Assembly (NCBI GenBank): GCA_003202005.1 | Contig: QJJF01000002.1 | Location: 620,001-684,000, forward strand | From: Williamsia faeni | GTDB taxonomy: Bacteria; Actinomycetota; Actinomycetes; Mycobacteriales; Mycobacteriaceae | Length of the DNA stretch: 64,000 bases | Direction of reading: 5' to 3' | Notes under the pieces: model-generated | What the model saw: only the letters and a program-made list of their open reading frames with translations | Databases searched by the model: none | Told to the model about the DNA's origin: nothing | Program-made: the position numbers and the translations under genes | Shown here: positions 8,701 to 18,918 of the stretch, one piece after another | How positions within the stretch are numbered: the stretch's first letter is position 1 | Layout of the letters: each line of letters opens with the position of its first letter

Positions 8701-9102
8701 CTAGGAACCGGAGTCGTCGAGCACACCGACAGACACGCCGTACGGCAGGAACCGGACCTTCCGCTGAGGGTCCAGATTGTCCTTGTGTGCCCTCAGCGCA
8801 TCCAGTTCCGATGAGTACACCTGGTCGATGCGTGCGGAGCCATCCTCGTCGACCGTGTAGATCGCCCACACACCGTCACCGGTGTCGCCCGCCGTTTCGC
8901 GCGTAGGTGCGGAAGGTTTGGCCCTGGCGCCGGAATTACCGAACCCGGACTCGCTCAAGAACGACATGAATTGCTGTTCAGCGCCCGATTTCGACACACC
9001 TTTGGCAACTTGGCCGAACAGGTCGCGGAGCCCGTCACCGGCTTCGCGCGCGATGCGGTCGATATCTTCGGGATCGAAGCCGAATGGCCCGTTGGCACTC
9101 AT
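8701..9102 (-). CDS. Conserved hypothetical protein with C-terminal DUF-like domain (133 aa)
   Basis: Starts MSANGPFGFDPEDIDRIAREAG at ATG 9102, chosen for AGGAG eight bases upstream; a GTG three codons earlier is less favoured. Residues 1-50 are helical. A Ser/Ala/Thr-rich linker joins them to a C-terminal part with WAIYTVDEDGSARIDQVYSSELDALRAHKDN and RKVRFLPYGVSVGVLDD, which resembles a small stress- or envelope-associated domain of actinobacteria. No signal peptide. Function not recognised. It precedes the lipase gene on the same strand by 36 bp and may be co-transcribed with it. Confidence 0.75.
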   Translation of the reverse strand: MSANGPFGFDPEDIDRIAREAGDGLRDLFGQVAKGVSKSGAEQQFMSFLSESGFGNSGARAKPSAPTRETAGDTGDGVWAIYTVDEDGSARIDQVYSSELDALRAHKDNLDPQRKVRFLPYGVSVGVLDDSGS

Positions 9103-9477
9103 AGATCTCACTCCTCATGGACGTTGTACTCCAGTGTGCACGCACTGCCGTTACATCGGGGTGCATAACTATGCTCCGAGGCGGACGAGAGACCACCTGA
9201 ACCGGAGCTGACTCGTGAACTTCGCGAATTACGACTCCCTGGGTTGCGACGAAATGCGTACCGCCGCCACGACCGCCCCGGGTGGGTGCCACCCCCGAGC
9301 CTCCGGAGACTTCAGCTACTCGGCGGTGTACCCGTCGATGGCAGCTTTCCGCACGCGGCACGTAAACCAGATGAGTAAAAATGGGGTGAAGAACTGCGAT
9401 TGGGGCACATCTGCTCTGGCGCCCGTTCCATTCGGCGGGCAGGGTGGACAGCAACCGTCTACCGACCAGGGAGCAGA
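9103..9477. other. 375-bp intergenic region without a supported gene
   Basis: This lies between two divergent genes. It holds a short palindrome GCATA-AC-TATGC (9163-9174) and a small hairpin GGGTGG-GTG-CCACCC (9280-9294). Short frames on both strands have no ribosome site or recognisable product. Promoters for both neighbours must lie here, but I cannot place them. Confidence 0.4.
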
Positions 9478-9981
9478 ATGCGAATACTCGTCGCCACTGC
9501 CAGCAAGCACGGGGCAACCCGCGAGATCGGTACGCAGTTGGGCTCGGATCTCTCGACCGGGCTGAAAGAGCGCGGCGTCGACGCAGAGGTCACGGTGCTC
9601 GACACAAATGATGTCGACACGGTGATGGACTACGACGCCGTAGTTCTGGGCAGTGCAATCTATTTCGGTCGATGGCTCAAGAGCGCCGACAAACTCGTCG
9701 ACCGCGAACTGATGTACCTCGAAGATCGCCCGGTGTGGTTGTTTTCCAGCGGTCCGGTCACACCTGGCGACAAGGCCGAAAGCTCGAAGTGGGCCACCGT
9801 TCCATGGGCGGTCGAGCACCACATGTTCGGCGGTAAAATCGACCGCTCCGTTCTGAACTTCGCCGAGCGCCTCGCAATGAGGGCTCTGCACGCCGAGGAT
9901 GGTGACTACCGCAACGTGGACGAGATCAGGTCGTGGGCCGACAGCATCTGCACACACCTGACCGCAAGGACTGTCCGATGA
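9478..9981 (+). CDS. Flavodoxin-domain protein (HemG/FldA-like)
   Basis: 167 residues from ATG 9478, with GGGAG just upstream. The N-terminus MRILVATASKHGATREIGTQLG is the FMN-phosphate loop of flavodoxin-domain proteins. MDYDAVVLGSAIYFGRWLKSADKLVDRE and WLFSSGPV are the second and third flavin-contact regions. The domain resembles menaquinone-dependent protoporphyrinogen IX dehydrogenase and other flavodoxin-like electron carriers; which reaction it serves is not clear. Its stop overlaps the next gene's start (ATGA), so the two are translationally coupled. Confidence 0.88.
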   Translation: MRILVATASKHGATREIGTQLGSDLSTGLKERGVDAEVTVLDTNDVDTVMDYDAVVLGSAIYFGRWLKSADKLVDRELMYLEDRPVWLFSSGPVTPGDKAESSKWATVPWAVEHHMFGGKIDRSVLNFAERLAMRALHAEDGDYRNVDEIRSWADSICTHLTARTVR

Positions 9982-10289
9982 CCGACGCGAACCAGCATGG
10001 TGACAAGCCGATGAAACAGATCCCGGCGGGACCCCGTCTCCAGTACGGCGAGCCGGTCAGGATTGACGACCAGACGACCGTGATCCCGGTGTCGCGCCGC
10101 ACATTACGAGGTGGTTCGACGCCAGTCGGGCTGTACACCATCACCAACGGTGAAACCGTCTGGACACCGGCCATCGACTCCGGGCGAATCGCAATGATCG
10201 GGGTTGTCACGGGGCTCGTCGCCGCGACATTCGGGACAGCCGCGGTATTCAAACAGCCACCGTGGCCGCGCATGACCATCTACAAGTGA
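9978..10289 (+). CDS. GerW/YtfJ-like small protein coupled to the flavodoxin
   Basis: 103 residues from ATG 9978, which overlaps the flavodoxin stop by four bases. The segment YGEPVRIDDQTTVIPVSRRTLRGG followed by GLYTITNGETVWTPAIDSGRI resembles the core of the GerW/YtfJ sporulation-protein family, which also exists in non-sporulating actinobacteria. A hydrophobic stretch at about 67-86 (MIGVVTGLVAATFGTAAVF) could be a membrane anchor. Function unknown. The tight coupling suggests it works with the flavodoxin. Start sites upstream of 9978 lie inside the flavodoxin gene and are not favoured. Confidence 0.7.
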   Translation: MTDANQHGDKPMKQIPAGPRLQYGEPVRIDDQTTVIPVSRRTLRGGSTPVGLYTITNGETVWTPAIDSGRIAMIGVVTGLVAATFGTAAVFKQPPWPRMTIYK

Positions 10290-10330
10290 TCAAATCGCGA
10301 TGATTCTTGGCTCCGACCACGGATGTTCAC

Positions 10331-10395
10331 GTTTTATTTTTACTGATTCCAGAAAACACCACACTGACGGCTGCGAACTTGCCTAACGTGGAGTC
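10331..10395 (+). promoter_or_regulatory. furA promoter/operator region
   Basis: An A/T-rich block at 10331-10358, unusual against the G+C-rich background, is followed by a possible -10 TAACGT at 10384-10389, seven bases before the furA GTG. In mycobacteria FurA represses its own operon by binding an A/T-rich site just upstream of furA, and the message starts at or near the start codon. The same arrangement is inferred here. Confidence 0.45.
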
Positions 10396-10842
10396 GTGGC
10401 CCCCACACCGGACAACGCGGATCGGCTACGCGGCTCAGACCTTCGGGTCACCCGGCCGCGAATAGCGGTGATGGACGCTGTCCATGGCAATCCACACGCC
10501 GACACCGAAACCATCTTCGATGTGGTACGTGCAGTTCTGCCCACAGTGTCACGCCAGGCTGTATACGACGTACTGAACGCGCTGACCACCGCGCAACTGG
10601 TTCGCCGGATACAGCCCGCCGGTCATGTCGCCCGTTACGAGAGCCGAGTGGGCGACAACCACCACCACGTGGTGTGCCGAATATGTGGTGCCATCGCCGA
10701 CGCAGATTGCGCAACCGGCGAACGTCCTTGTCTCACAGCCTCCGACGACCATGGCTTCGTTCTCGATGAGGCCGAGGTCATCTACTGGGGTCGATGTCCC
10801 AACTGCACCGAACCCGCCGCAATACCCGATCGCATCCAGTGA
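10396..10842 (+). CDS. furA: Fur-family redox regulator FurA
   Basis: 148 residues from GTG 10396. The winged-helix part holds RVTRPRIAVMDAVHGNPHADTETIFDVVRAVLPTVS and the recognition helix RQAVYDVLNAL. The metal-binding half has HHHVVCRICGAIADADC and a C-terminal CPNC pair. It lies 36 bp before katG on the same strand, the furA-katG arrangement conserved in mycolata, where FurA is a peroxide-sensitive repressor of both genes. No strong ribosome site precedes the GTG, so translation may be leaderless. Confidence 0.94.
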   Translation: MAPTPDNADRLRGSDLRVTRPRIAVMDAVHGNPHADTETIFDVVRAVLPTVSRQAVYDVLNALTTAQLVRRIQPAGHVARYESRVGDNHHHVVCRICGAIADADCATGERPCLTASDDHGFVLDEAEVIYWGRCPNCTEPAAIPDRIQ

Positions 10843-13065
<2,223 letters not shown>

Positions 13066-13080
13066 TTTCGTAGACGATCG

Positions 13081-13109
13081 CACCCCGCTTGCCACTGGCA
13101 GGCGGGGTG
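13081..13109. terminator. Hairpin after katG
   Basis: Stem CACCCCGC / GCGGGGTG (8 bp) enclosing a smaller GCC-AC-TGGC-type stem, 15 bases after the katG stop and followed by a T/G-rich stretch. A good terminator candidate separating katG from the FhuF-like gene. Confidence 0.65.
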
Positions 13110-13163
13110 TTGTCGTTGTGTTAGATTCAGCGAGTCGCAAAGACACGTAAGAGGAGCCGGATC

Positions 13164-13850
13164 ATGCAAGCCACCAACGCATTCGGTCAGAGCTCTTCGG
13201 ATGCCGCGATGCTCCTCGCCCGGCTGTCGGAATCAGGAATGTATTTCACACTCGGAACCGGACCGGTGGCCGACGATGATTGGCAGCCCACCGCGACGCT
13301 CCGCCGGCCTGCGGTCCGGGATCGTGTTGTCGAGGAGGTCGCTCGGCAACTCGACGTCGACGAGATACGGGTTGCCGCCTCCACGCTGTTCTTCGGCTTT
13401 GCGGCCCGGTTGTGGTCCGTTGCGGCCGGAACCCGCCAGGTGGACGGACGGTGTGTGAGCATCGGACCCCAAGAACTGTTGTGGCGCTCCGTCAATGGCT
13501 CACTGCAGCTTCACATCGAAGAGCCACGGATGGGCCGATCGGCGCGGACCGAGGTCCTGGACAACCACATCGATCCCTGCATCGAGGCATGGCGAGACAT
13601 CGTCGCGCCCGGATTACTTTGGGGCAACACCACATCCGCACTTCTCGGCGCCGCAGGCGTCACCGGCGACACCAATTCACGGTGGGTCACCGCACTGCTC
13701 AACGATCCTCGTCTTCAGCTCACACTGGAGCCGAACACCCATCGTCGACGTAGTTGCTGCCTCTTCTACCGAACACCGGCCGGCGGCGTGTGCGGCGACT
13801 GCCCATTCCCCTGTGCACCATCAGCGCCACCGGCAACAGGGACAATGTGA
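13164..13850 (+). CDS. FhuF-like (2Fe-2S) ferric reductase-type protein
   Basis: 228 residues. The C-terminus carries the motif RRSCCLFYRTPAGGVCGDCPF, giving Cys198-Cys199-x10-Cys210-x2-Cys213. This CC-x10-C-x2-C pattern binds the 2Fe-2S cluster in FhuF-type siderophore-iron reductases. The preceding 190 residues include TLFFGFAARLWSVAAG and an LLWGNTTSALLGAA segment typical of the family's helical part. It probably releases iron from ferric siderophores in the cytoplasm. AGGAG seven bases before ATG 13164 supports the start. It sits just downstream of furA-katG, separated by a hairpin. Confidence 0.85.
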   Translation: MQATNAFGQSSSDAAMLLARLSESGMYFTLGTGPVADDDWQPTATLRRPAVRDRVVEEVARQLDVDEIRVAASTLFFGFAARLWSVAAGTRQVDGRCVSIGPQELLWRSVNGSLQLHIEEPRMGRSARTEVLDNHIDPCIEAWRDIVAPGLLWGNTTSALLGAAGVTGDTNSRWVTALLNDPRLQLTLEPNTHRRRSCCLFYRTPAGGVCGDCPFPCAPSAPPATGTM

Positions 13851-13861
13851 GCGCGACTCAT

Positions 13862-14299
13862 TCAATCGAGACAGAACTCATTGCCCTCGGGGTCAGTCAT
13901 GACGATGTGCCCGCCACCTAGTGGTGGATCGGGTTCAAACCGCCGGATACGGGTCGCCCCGAGTGCCACCAGTCGGGCTGATTCCGCTTCCAGTGCCGAC
14001 ATCCGTTCATCGCCGGCCAAACCCGGGGCAGCACGAACGTCGAGATGAACCCGATTCTTGACCGACTTGCCCTCCGGGACACGCTGGAAGAAGACCCGAG
14101 GCCCGCTCCCATCGGTGCTGACGACTGCCGATGCGTCGTTGCGTCGCTCGGGTGGGATGTTCAGCGCATCCAAGGCCGCCTCCCAGGAATCGAATCCCGG
14201 TGGTGGACCCTGGATTTCGTAATCCAGCACATCGGCCCAGAAGGCGGCCAACCCACCTGGATCACCGCAGTCGACAGTCACCTGAAACTCGCGAGTCAT
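13862..14299 (-). CDS. Glyoxalase/VOC-superfamily protein
   Basis: 145 residues with one paired beta-alpha-beta-beta-beta VOC unit. It begins MTREFQVTVDCGDPGGLAAFWADVLDYEI, has FFQRVPEGKSVKNRVHLDV mid-way and ends GGHIVMTDPEGNEFCLD, all typical of the glyoxalase-like domain of actinobacteria. His and Glu residues in RVHLDV and GNEFCL may be metal ligands. Substrate unknown. It lies downstream of lcp on the same strand, but a 10-bp inverted repeat separates them. It converges on the FhuF-like gene. Confidence 0.85.
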   Translation of the reverse strand: MTREFQVTVDCGDPGGLAAFWADVLDYEIQGPPPGFDSWEAALDALNIPPERRNDASAVVSTDGSGPRVFFQRVPEGKSVKNRVHLDVRAAPGLAGDERMSALEAESARLVALGATRIRRFEPDPPLGGGHIVMTDPEGNEFCLD

Positions 14300-14315
14300 G
14301 ACGTTCGCCCCTAAC

Positions 14316-14358
14316 GTGGTGTGCAGTGGTCGTTTCCGAAATCAGACTTGCACACCAC
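14316..14358. terminator. Long inverted repeat between lcp and the VOC gene
   Basis: GTGGTGTGCA (14316-14325) and TGCACACCAC (14349-14358) form a perfect 10-bp stem with a 23-base loop. It lies after the lcp stop in the direction of transcription, so a terminator is likely. Because it is only 17 bp before the VOC start codon, an operator role is also possible. Confidence 0.5.
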
Positions 14359-14394
14359 GAGGACAGATACGGTCCTGAATAGCGACCGAATCAG

Positions 14395-15618
14395 TTATTT
14401 GTACTGCGGATTGTTGCCCACCGGGATGGTGATGTTGATCGGCATTCTCAACTCCGACATGTACAACAGGACAAACTGGCGGAGGAACTCGTCGATCAGC
14501 CAATACGCCTCGTTGGGCGTACCCAGGTCGAGTAGGCCTTCTCGCACGGTCACATATGGACCCCACGCGGTTTCCAGCAGAGGCGTCCAGACCGGTTCGG
14601 TCGGCATTTGAAGCCAGTCGCCGATCTTGTCGCCGAGCATGAATCGCGTCAACGCGCCGAGAATGGGCCGGCTCAACAGCGTCAGATCCAGGTTCATGCC
14701 GAGGTCGAGAAGCATGTCGGCGAGTTTGATGCCCTCCGGAGTCGGCGCGAGAATCGGGTCGAGCACCTGCTGCGCCTGCGACTCGGCAGTCGCCCACGAG
14801 GCCGGGATGTACTCGTCTCTCACGCCGAGCAGGTGGGCGCTCAACTGCCAGGAATGCAGAAAGCCCGCGGATTCGTCGGCCGCGATCGGCACGTTCCACC
14901 GCTTGAAATTGCGCATTACGGTTGTCGGCAGGCTGTGCCAGGTGACCATGATGTCAGCCTGGCTGATCGGGATCTCCTCCGGAGCCGAGTTCACCCAGTG
15001 CGCAGACCTGGGGAGCAAGTACCTCACGGCCGCGTGCGCCAATCGGGTCTTCACGCACGTGACCACCATTTCGCCGTCGGGTTGATAAGCGTTGAGGGAT
15101 CCGATGTCGTAGCCGAGTTTGGCGGTCTTGGTGATGCGGTCCTTCATGTCCGCACCGCCCTGGGAGTAATAGACCGCGCGGGCTTCCCGGGGGATGACCG
15201 TGCTCATCATTCCGCTGGCGAACCCATAGATGACACCGAGATATGTGCCGCGCTTCTGGTTGAATCTCACTGCGTCAGCGAGCTTTTGCTGATCAGCCCA
15301 GTCCGGTAGTTGGCGGGCCTGCTCCATGAAGTCACGCAGCTCCGTGGGCAACCCCTGGGGCAATGGCTGACCATTTTTTGTCCAGTTGCGTAACAACTCG
15401 TTGACTTTGGGTACCTCACCACGTTCGAGAAGGCCCGCGACAACAGGATCCGCCTCCACATCCCACACACCGCGCGGATCGGCCCCGCCCCCGACGCCGG
15501 GTACCGAACCTGCCGGCGACCATGTCCACGGCGTCGACGGCGCGACCAACGCAACTGCCCCGGCGGCCCCCACAACCCCACCTGCCTTCAGCACAGTGCG
15601 CCTGTTCAGCTTGTCCAT
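14395..15618 (-). CDS. lcp: Latex-clearing protein (rubber oxygenase), Tat-exported heme enzyme
   Basis: 407 residues from ATG 15618, the same length as Lcp of Streptomyces sp. K30. The N-terminus NRRTVLKAGG plus a hydrophobic core is a twin-arginine signal, with a Pro-rich exit at about 26-40. The core has Glu145, Arg161, Lys164, Thr165 and His195. These match K30 E148, R164, K167, T168 and H198 (the heme-ligand and active-site set) at a constant offset of three. RLAHAAVR and DIMVTWHSLPTT are further Lcp signatures. Lcp is a b-type cytochrome that cleaves cis-1,4-polyisoprene outside the cell to oligo-isoprenoid keto-aldehydes. A divergent TetR gene adjoins it. Confidence 0.93.
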   Translation of the reverse strand: MDKLNRRTVLKAGGVVGAAGAVALVAPSTPWTWSPAGSVPGVGGGADPRGVWDVEADPVVAGLLERGEVPKVNELLRNWTKNGQPLPQGLPTELRDFMEQARQLPDWADQQKLADAVRFNQKRGTYLGVIYGFASGMMSTVIPREARAVYYSQGGADMKDRITKTAKLGYDIGSLNAYQPDGEMVVTCVKTRLAHAAVRYLLPRSAHWVNSAPEEIPISQADIMVTWHSLPTTVMRNFKRWNVPIAADESAGFLHSWQLSAHLLGVRDEYIPASWATAESQAQQVLDPILAPTPEGIKLADMLLDLGMNLDLTLLSRPILGALTRFMLGDKIGDWLQMPTEPVWTPLLETAWGPYVTVREGLLDLGTPNEAYWLIDEFLRQFVLLYMSELRMPINITIPVGNNPQYK

Positions 15619-15763
15619 TTTCTGTTGTCCCGTCCCGATTCCAGTTGCAATGAAACACCAATCGTTTCTCTGTATCATTCGTAGCAGAGTGTGTCGCGCA
15701 TCACAAGAGTGCAAGCAGGATTATGATCATGGCGAGAACCGGATCACCAGACGAGGAGGGCTT
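15619..15763. promoter_or_regulatory. Divergent lcp / TetR promoter region with candidate operators
   Basis: This 145-bp gap separates two divergent genes. It contains GAAAC-N7-GTTTC (15652-15668), 34 bp before lcp, and an imperfect dyad GTG-N3-CGCG-N3-CAC around 15690-15705. Either may be the site for the adjacent TetR protein. In Gordonia polyisoprenivorans VH2 a TetR-type repressor, LcpR, is known to control lcp from the same position. The exact site here is inferred. Confidence 0.45.
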
Positions 15764-16444
15764 GTGGCATCTGCGCCAACCGATAGCCCCCGATCACCTG
15801 AGCCCAAGTCCTTGATCGAACGCGCCTTCGATCAAGCGCTGGAGCAGGCGGACAATGGCGATCGAACCCGGACCCGCGTGCTCGATGCGGCGTACGAACA
15901 GTTCTGCCGGATGGGGATCCAGCGGTCCTCGATGGAGGACGTGGCCCGCCGCGCGGGCCTGTCCCGGATCACCGTCTACCGACGATTCGCCACCAAGGAC
16001 GAACTGGTCGAACAGGTGATACTCCGCGAATTCCGCCGATACTTCGATCAATTCCTGATCGACATCCAGCAAGCCGAAACAGCCGCCGACCGAGTGGTCC
16101 TCGGATTCGTGAGCTCGCTGCGCGCGATCCGCGGCAATCCGATGATCGGCGGACTCATGTCGGCCGAACCGAACCTCATCGCCGGGTCGATGGTCGGCGA
16201 CGACGGACTGATGCTCGCCACCGTCCGTCAGTTCCTGGCCGCACAACTCCGCCTGGAACAACGTGCGGGCAACGTCTCGGCAAATCTGAACACCGACCTG
16301 GTCGCCGAGATGATGGTGCGGGTGTCCGCGTCGTTTCTGGCCATCCCCAGCCACGTCGTCGACCTCGACAGCGACGAAGAACTGTCCGCGCTCGCCTGGC
16401 AATTTCTCGTACCGATGCTCGATCCGCCTGCCACGCCGCGCTGA
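15764..16444 (+). CDS. TetR-family regulator divergent from lcp (LcpR-like)
   Basis: 226 residues from GTG 15764, preceded by a strong GAGGAGGG. The N-terminal DNA-binding part is TRTRVLDAAYEQFCRMGIQRSSMEDVARRAGLSRITVYRRFATKDELVEQVILRE, a standard TetR helix-turn-helix at about residues 35-85. The rest is a helical ligand-binding domain with no assigned ligand. Position next to lcp and opposite orientation suggest it represses rubber oxygenase expression until rubber-derived products appear; this is by analogy with LcpR. Frames reading further upstream overlap lcp and are not used. Confidence 0.88.
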   Translation: MASAPTDSPRSPEPKSLIERAFDQALEQADNGDRTRTRVLDAAYEQFCRMGIQRSSMEDVARRAGLSRITVYRRFATKDELVEQVILREFRRYFDQFLIDIQQAETAADRVVLGFVSSLRAIRGNPMIGGLMSAEPNLIAGSMVGDDGLMLATVRQFLAAQLRLEQRAGNVSANLNTDLVAEMMVRVSASFLAIPSHVVDLDSDEELSALAWQFLVPMLDPPATPR

Positions 16445-16546
16445 CCCGTCGGCGATGAGTTCCGGAAACCGTTGCGGTCTACATGGTCGTATCGGGATTT
16501 TGAGTCGACCCGAACCCTGACCGCAGGCGGCGAAAGGTACATCGAC

Positions 16547-17365
16547 ATGGGAGCACTCGAAGGCAAGGTCGCTTTGGTCACCGGAGCCGCACGGGGGCAA
16601 GGGCGGGCGCATGCGGTGACCCTGGCCCGAGAGGGAGCGGACATCGTGATGTGCGATATCGCCGCGCCGGTGGAAGAGGTCGACTACCCCGCGGCCACCC
16701 CGGACGACCTCGGGGAAACGGTCCGTCTGGTCGAATCACTCGACCGGCGTTGCCTTTCCGATACCGCGGACGTACGCGATCTGCCGGCACTGCAAAACCT
16801 TGTCGACCGGGCGATGACCGCGATCGGCCCCATCGACATCGTGGTGGCCAACGCCGGAATCGCCACCGTCGGCCCGATCGCAACCATGTCCACACAGCGC
16901 TGGCAGACCATGCTCGACATCAACCTCACCGGCGTCTTCAACACATTTCGGGCAACCCTGCCCCATCTGATCGATCGCCGGGCGGGCCGAATCGTCGCCA
17001 CCTCGTCGATAGTCGCCGGCACCGGAGCCGTCAACTCGGGCCACTACGCCGCAGCCAAGGCCGGGGTCGTCGCACTGGTGAAGACGGTGGCGCATGAGGT
17101 CGCGGAATACGGCATCACGGTGAACGCGGTTCTCCCGTCCGGGGTGAACACGCAGATGCTCCACAGTCCATCCGTGTACCGCATGATTCGCCCGGATCTC
17201 GACGAACCCACCTGGGAAGACGCCGAATCCGTGTTCTCACAAGGTCGTCCACGACCGGGCCTTCTGGAACCCGAAGACGTGGCCAACGCCGTCCTCTACC
17301 TGGTTTCTGACGTCGGCCGTTGCCAGTCCGGTGAGTCGATCACCCTATCGAATGGTTTACAGTAG
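16547..17365 (+). CDS. Mycofactocin-coupled short-chain dehydrogenase (SDR)
   Basis: 272 residues from ATG 16547 (AAAGG upstream). The Rossmann motif [25 protein letters not shown] and the roughly 20-residue insert around [17 protein letters not shown] are hallmarks of the mycofactocin-dependent SDR group, whose NAD(H) is thought not to exchange freely. The NAG motif (VVANAGIA), Ser of ATSSIVAG and the YxxxK pair HYAAAKAG follow. It probably oxidises an alcohol using the mycofactocin redox carrier. It follows the lcp regulator by 100 bp and precedes the amidohydrolase, so a role in terpenoid or hydrocarbon breakdown is plausible. Confidence 0.88.
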   Translation: MGALEGKVALVTGAARGQGRAHAVTLAREGADIVMCDIAAPVEEVDYPAATPDDLGETVRLVESLDRRCLSDTADVRDLPALQNLVDRAMTAIGPIDIVVANAGIATVGPIATMSTQRWQTMLDINLTGVFNTFRATLPHLIDRRAGRIVATSSIVAGTGAVNSGHYAAAKAGVVALVKTVAHEVAEYGITVNAVLPSGVNTQMLHSPSVYRMIRPDLDEPTWEDAESVFSQGRPRPGLLEPEDVANAVLYLVSDVGRCQSGESITLSNGLQ

Positions 17366-17449
17366 AGTCGACTGCAGCGATTGCGTCCACGATTGATCCG
17401 TATCGAAAATCGGACTTGGTTCAGCCGAAAAGATCCATGTTCTCTGCGA

Positions 17450-17468
17450 ATGAGAGTATCGTTCTCAT
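17450..17468. promoter_or_regulatory. Inverted repeat upstream of the amidohydrolase
   Basis: ATGAGA-GTATCGT-TCTCAT, perfect 6-bp arms with a 7-base spacer, 45 bp before the amidohydrolase start. The size and position suit a TetR-type operator or promoter-proximal site. The bound regulator is unknown. Confidence 0.45.
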
Positions 17469-17512
17469 AAGCCTGCCCCCGGGGCACTGCTGCCCAGTAC
17501 GAGAGGACTCTG

Positions 17513-18784
17513 ATGAATATTGACGACATGGTGATGGTCAGCATTGACGATCACGTGGTCGAACCTGCCGACATCTTTGAAAAGCACTTTCCGAAGAGTC
17601 TCATGGAACATGCGCCGAAGCTGACGGCCAATCCGCGCAACCCCAAGGTGCAGGCCTGGCTGTTCCAGGACCAGGTGGTCGGCAGCTCCGGCCTCAACGC
17701 CGTCGTCTCCTGGCCGAAGAAGGAATGGGGCATGGACCCCACGGGCTACGCGGAAATGCGTCCCGGCGTCTACGACATGAGCATGCGAGTGCGCGACATG
17801 GATGCCAACGGCACCCTCGCGGCCACACTCTTCGCCACGTTCCCGGGTTTCGCGGGCACCCACCTGGCCAGCTTGCCGGACAAGAAGCTGTCCCTCGCGG
17901 CCTGCAAGGCATTCAATGACTGGGTGGTCGGCGAGGTCCCCACCACTCATCCCGGACGCTTTATCCCGATCGGTATCATCCCGTTCTTCGACCCCGAAGA
18001 GTCGGTCAAGGAGATCCATCGGCTCGCGGCGATGGGCTGCCGTTCCATCAGTATTCCCGAGACCCCCTATGGCTCGGGCTATCCCGATTTCAAGTCCGGA
18101 TACTGGGATCCGATGTTCAAGGCGTGCGTGGAACACAACATCGTCCTGAGCCTGCACATCGGTGGCGGCTTCAGCCTGCTCAAGCGCCCCGAGGGCTTCA
18201 ACCTCGACGACATGATGGTTCTGACACCACTCATCTCGACCATTGCAGCCAACGACATGCTGCTCAGCGGAGCCTTCCAGCGGTTCCCGGACCTCAAGAT
18301 CGCGATGAGCGAGGGTGGAGTCGGCTGGGTTGCGCCGTGGCTGGACCGTGTCGAACGCCACCTCGACAACCAGGCCGAATGGCTGGGCTCGGACTTCCTG
18401 CCGAAGGGTATGACCGCAACGGATGTATGGCGCAAGAACTTCCTGGCGTGCTACATCACCGAACCGAGTGGACTGAGCAATCGGGACCGGCTCGGAATCG
18501 ACACCATCGCCTGGGAGTGCGACTACCCGCACTCGGACTCCACCTGGCCCCACTCGCCAGAGGTGCTCAAGAAGGAACTCGACGAAGCGAACTGCACCGA
18601 CGAGGAGATCGACAAGATCACCTTCGGCAACGTGGCACGGTTCTTCGACTGGGACCCGTTCAAGCACATCTCGCGTGAGCAGGCGACCGTGGGCGCTTTG
18701 CGTGCACGCGCCACGGACGTCGACACCGCAGTGACCTCCAAAGAGGAATACCGCCGTCGCTACGAGCTCGAGCACACCTCGTAG
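17513..18784 (+). CDS. Amidohydrolase-family (PF04909-type) metal-dependent hydrolase
   Basis: 423 residues. It starts MNIDDMVMVSIDDHVVEPADIFEKHFP; the DDHVVEP motif is the first metal-binding strand. LSLHIGGG carries the second His, and WECDYPHSDSTWPHSPE near 340-360 holds the conserved Asp of the TIM-barrel. This group includes decarboxylases and hydrolases of the amidohydrolase-2 type, common in actinobacterial catabolic regions; the substrate is not identifiable. GAGAGGA five bases before ATG supports the start. An inverted repeat lies upstream and a strong hairpin follows. Confidence 0.9.
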   Translation: MNIDDMVMVSIDDHVVEPADIFEKHFPKSLMEHAPKLTANPRNPKVQAWLFQDQVVGSSGLNAVVSWPKKEWGMDPTGYAEMRPGVYDMSMRVRDMDANGTLAATLFATFPGFAGTHLASLPDKKLSLAACKAFNDWVVGEVPTTHPGRFIPIGIIPFFDPEESVKEIHRLAAMGCRSISIPETPYGSGYPDFKSGYWDPMFKACVEHNIVLSLHIGGGFSLLKRPEGFNLDDMMVLTPLISTIAANDMLLSGAFQRFPDLKIAMSEGGVGWVAPWLDRVERHLDNQAEWLGSDFLPKGMTATDVWRKNFLACYITEPSGLSNRDRLGIDTIAWECDYPHSDSTWPHSPEVLKKELDEANCTDEEIDKITFGNVARFFDWDPFKHISREQATVGALRARATDVDTAVTSKEEYRRRYELEHTS

Positions 18785-18799
18785 ACAACGCCTCACCAC

Positions 18800-18830
18800 G
18801 TGGCCCATCGGATCTGATCCGGTGGGCCAC
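18800..18830. terminator. Strong hairpin after the amidohydrolase
   Basis: A 14-bp stem (GTGGCCCA and TGGGCCAC outer arms, TCGGAT/ATCCGG inner arms with one G-T pair) closes on a three-base loop, 16 bases after the stop codon. No T-tract follows. It is one of the most stable stem-loops in the window. Confidence 0.65.
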
Positions 18831-18918
18831 ACGTGTACGGCGTGAATCTGCGGCAACGCTAGCCTGATCTGGACATGGACGAGCTCACCAGGCACCAGCA
18901 CCCACCCCGGCCGCGCCG

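Noticed and set aside
9215-9477. Short frame starting GTG 9215 before the flavodoxin
   Set aside because: Its 88 codons up to the flavodoxin start have no ribosome site or recognisable fold, and the frame then overlaps the true gene.
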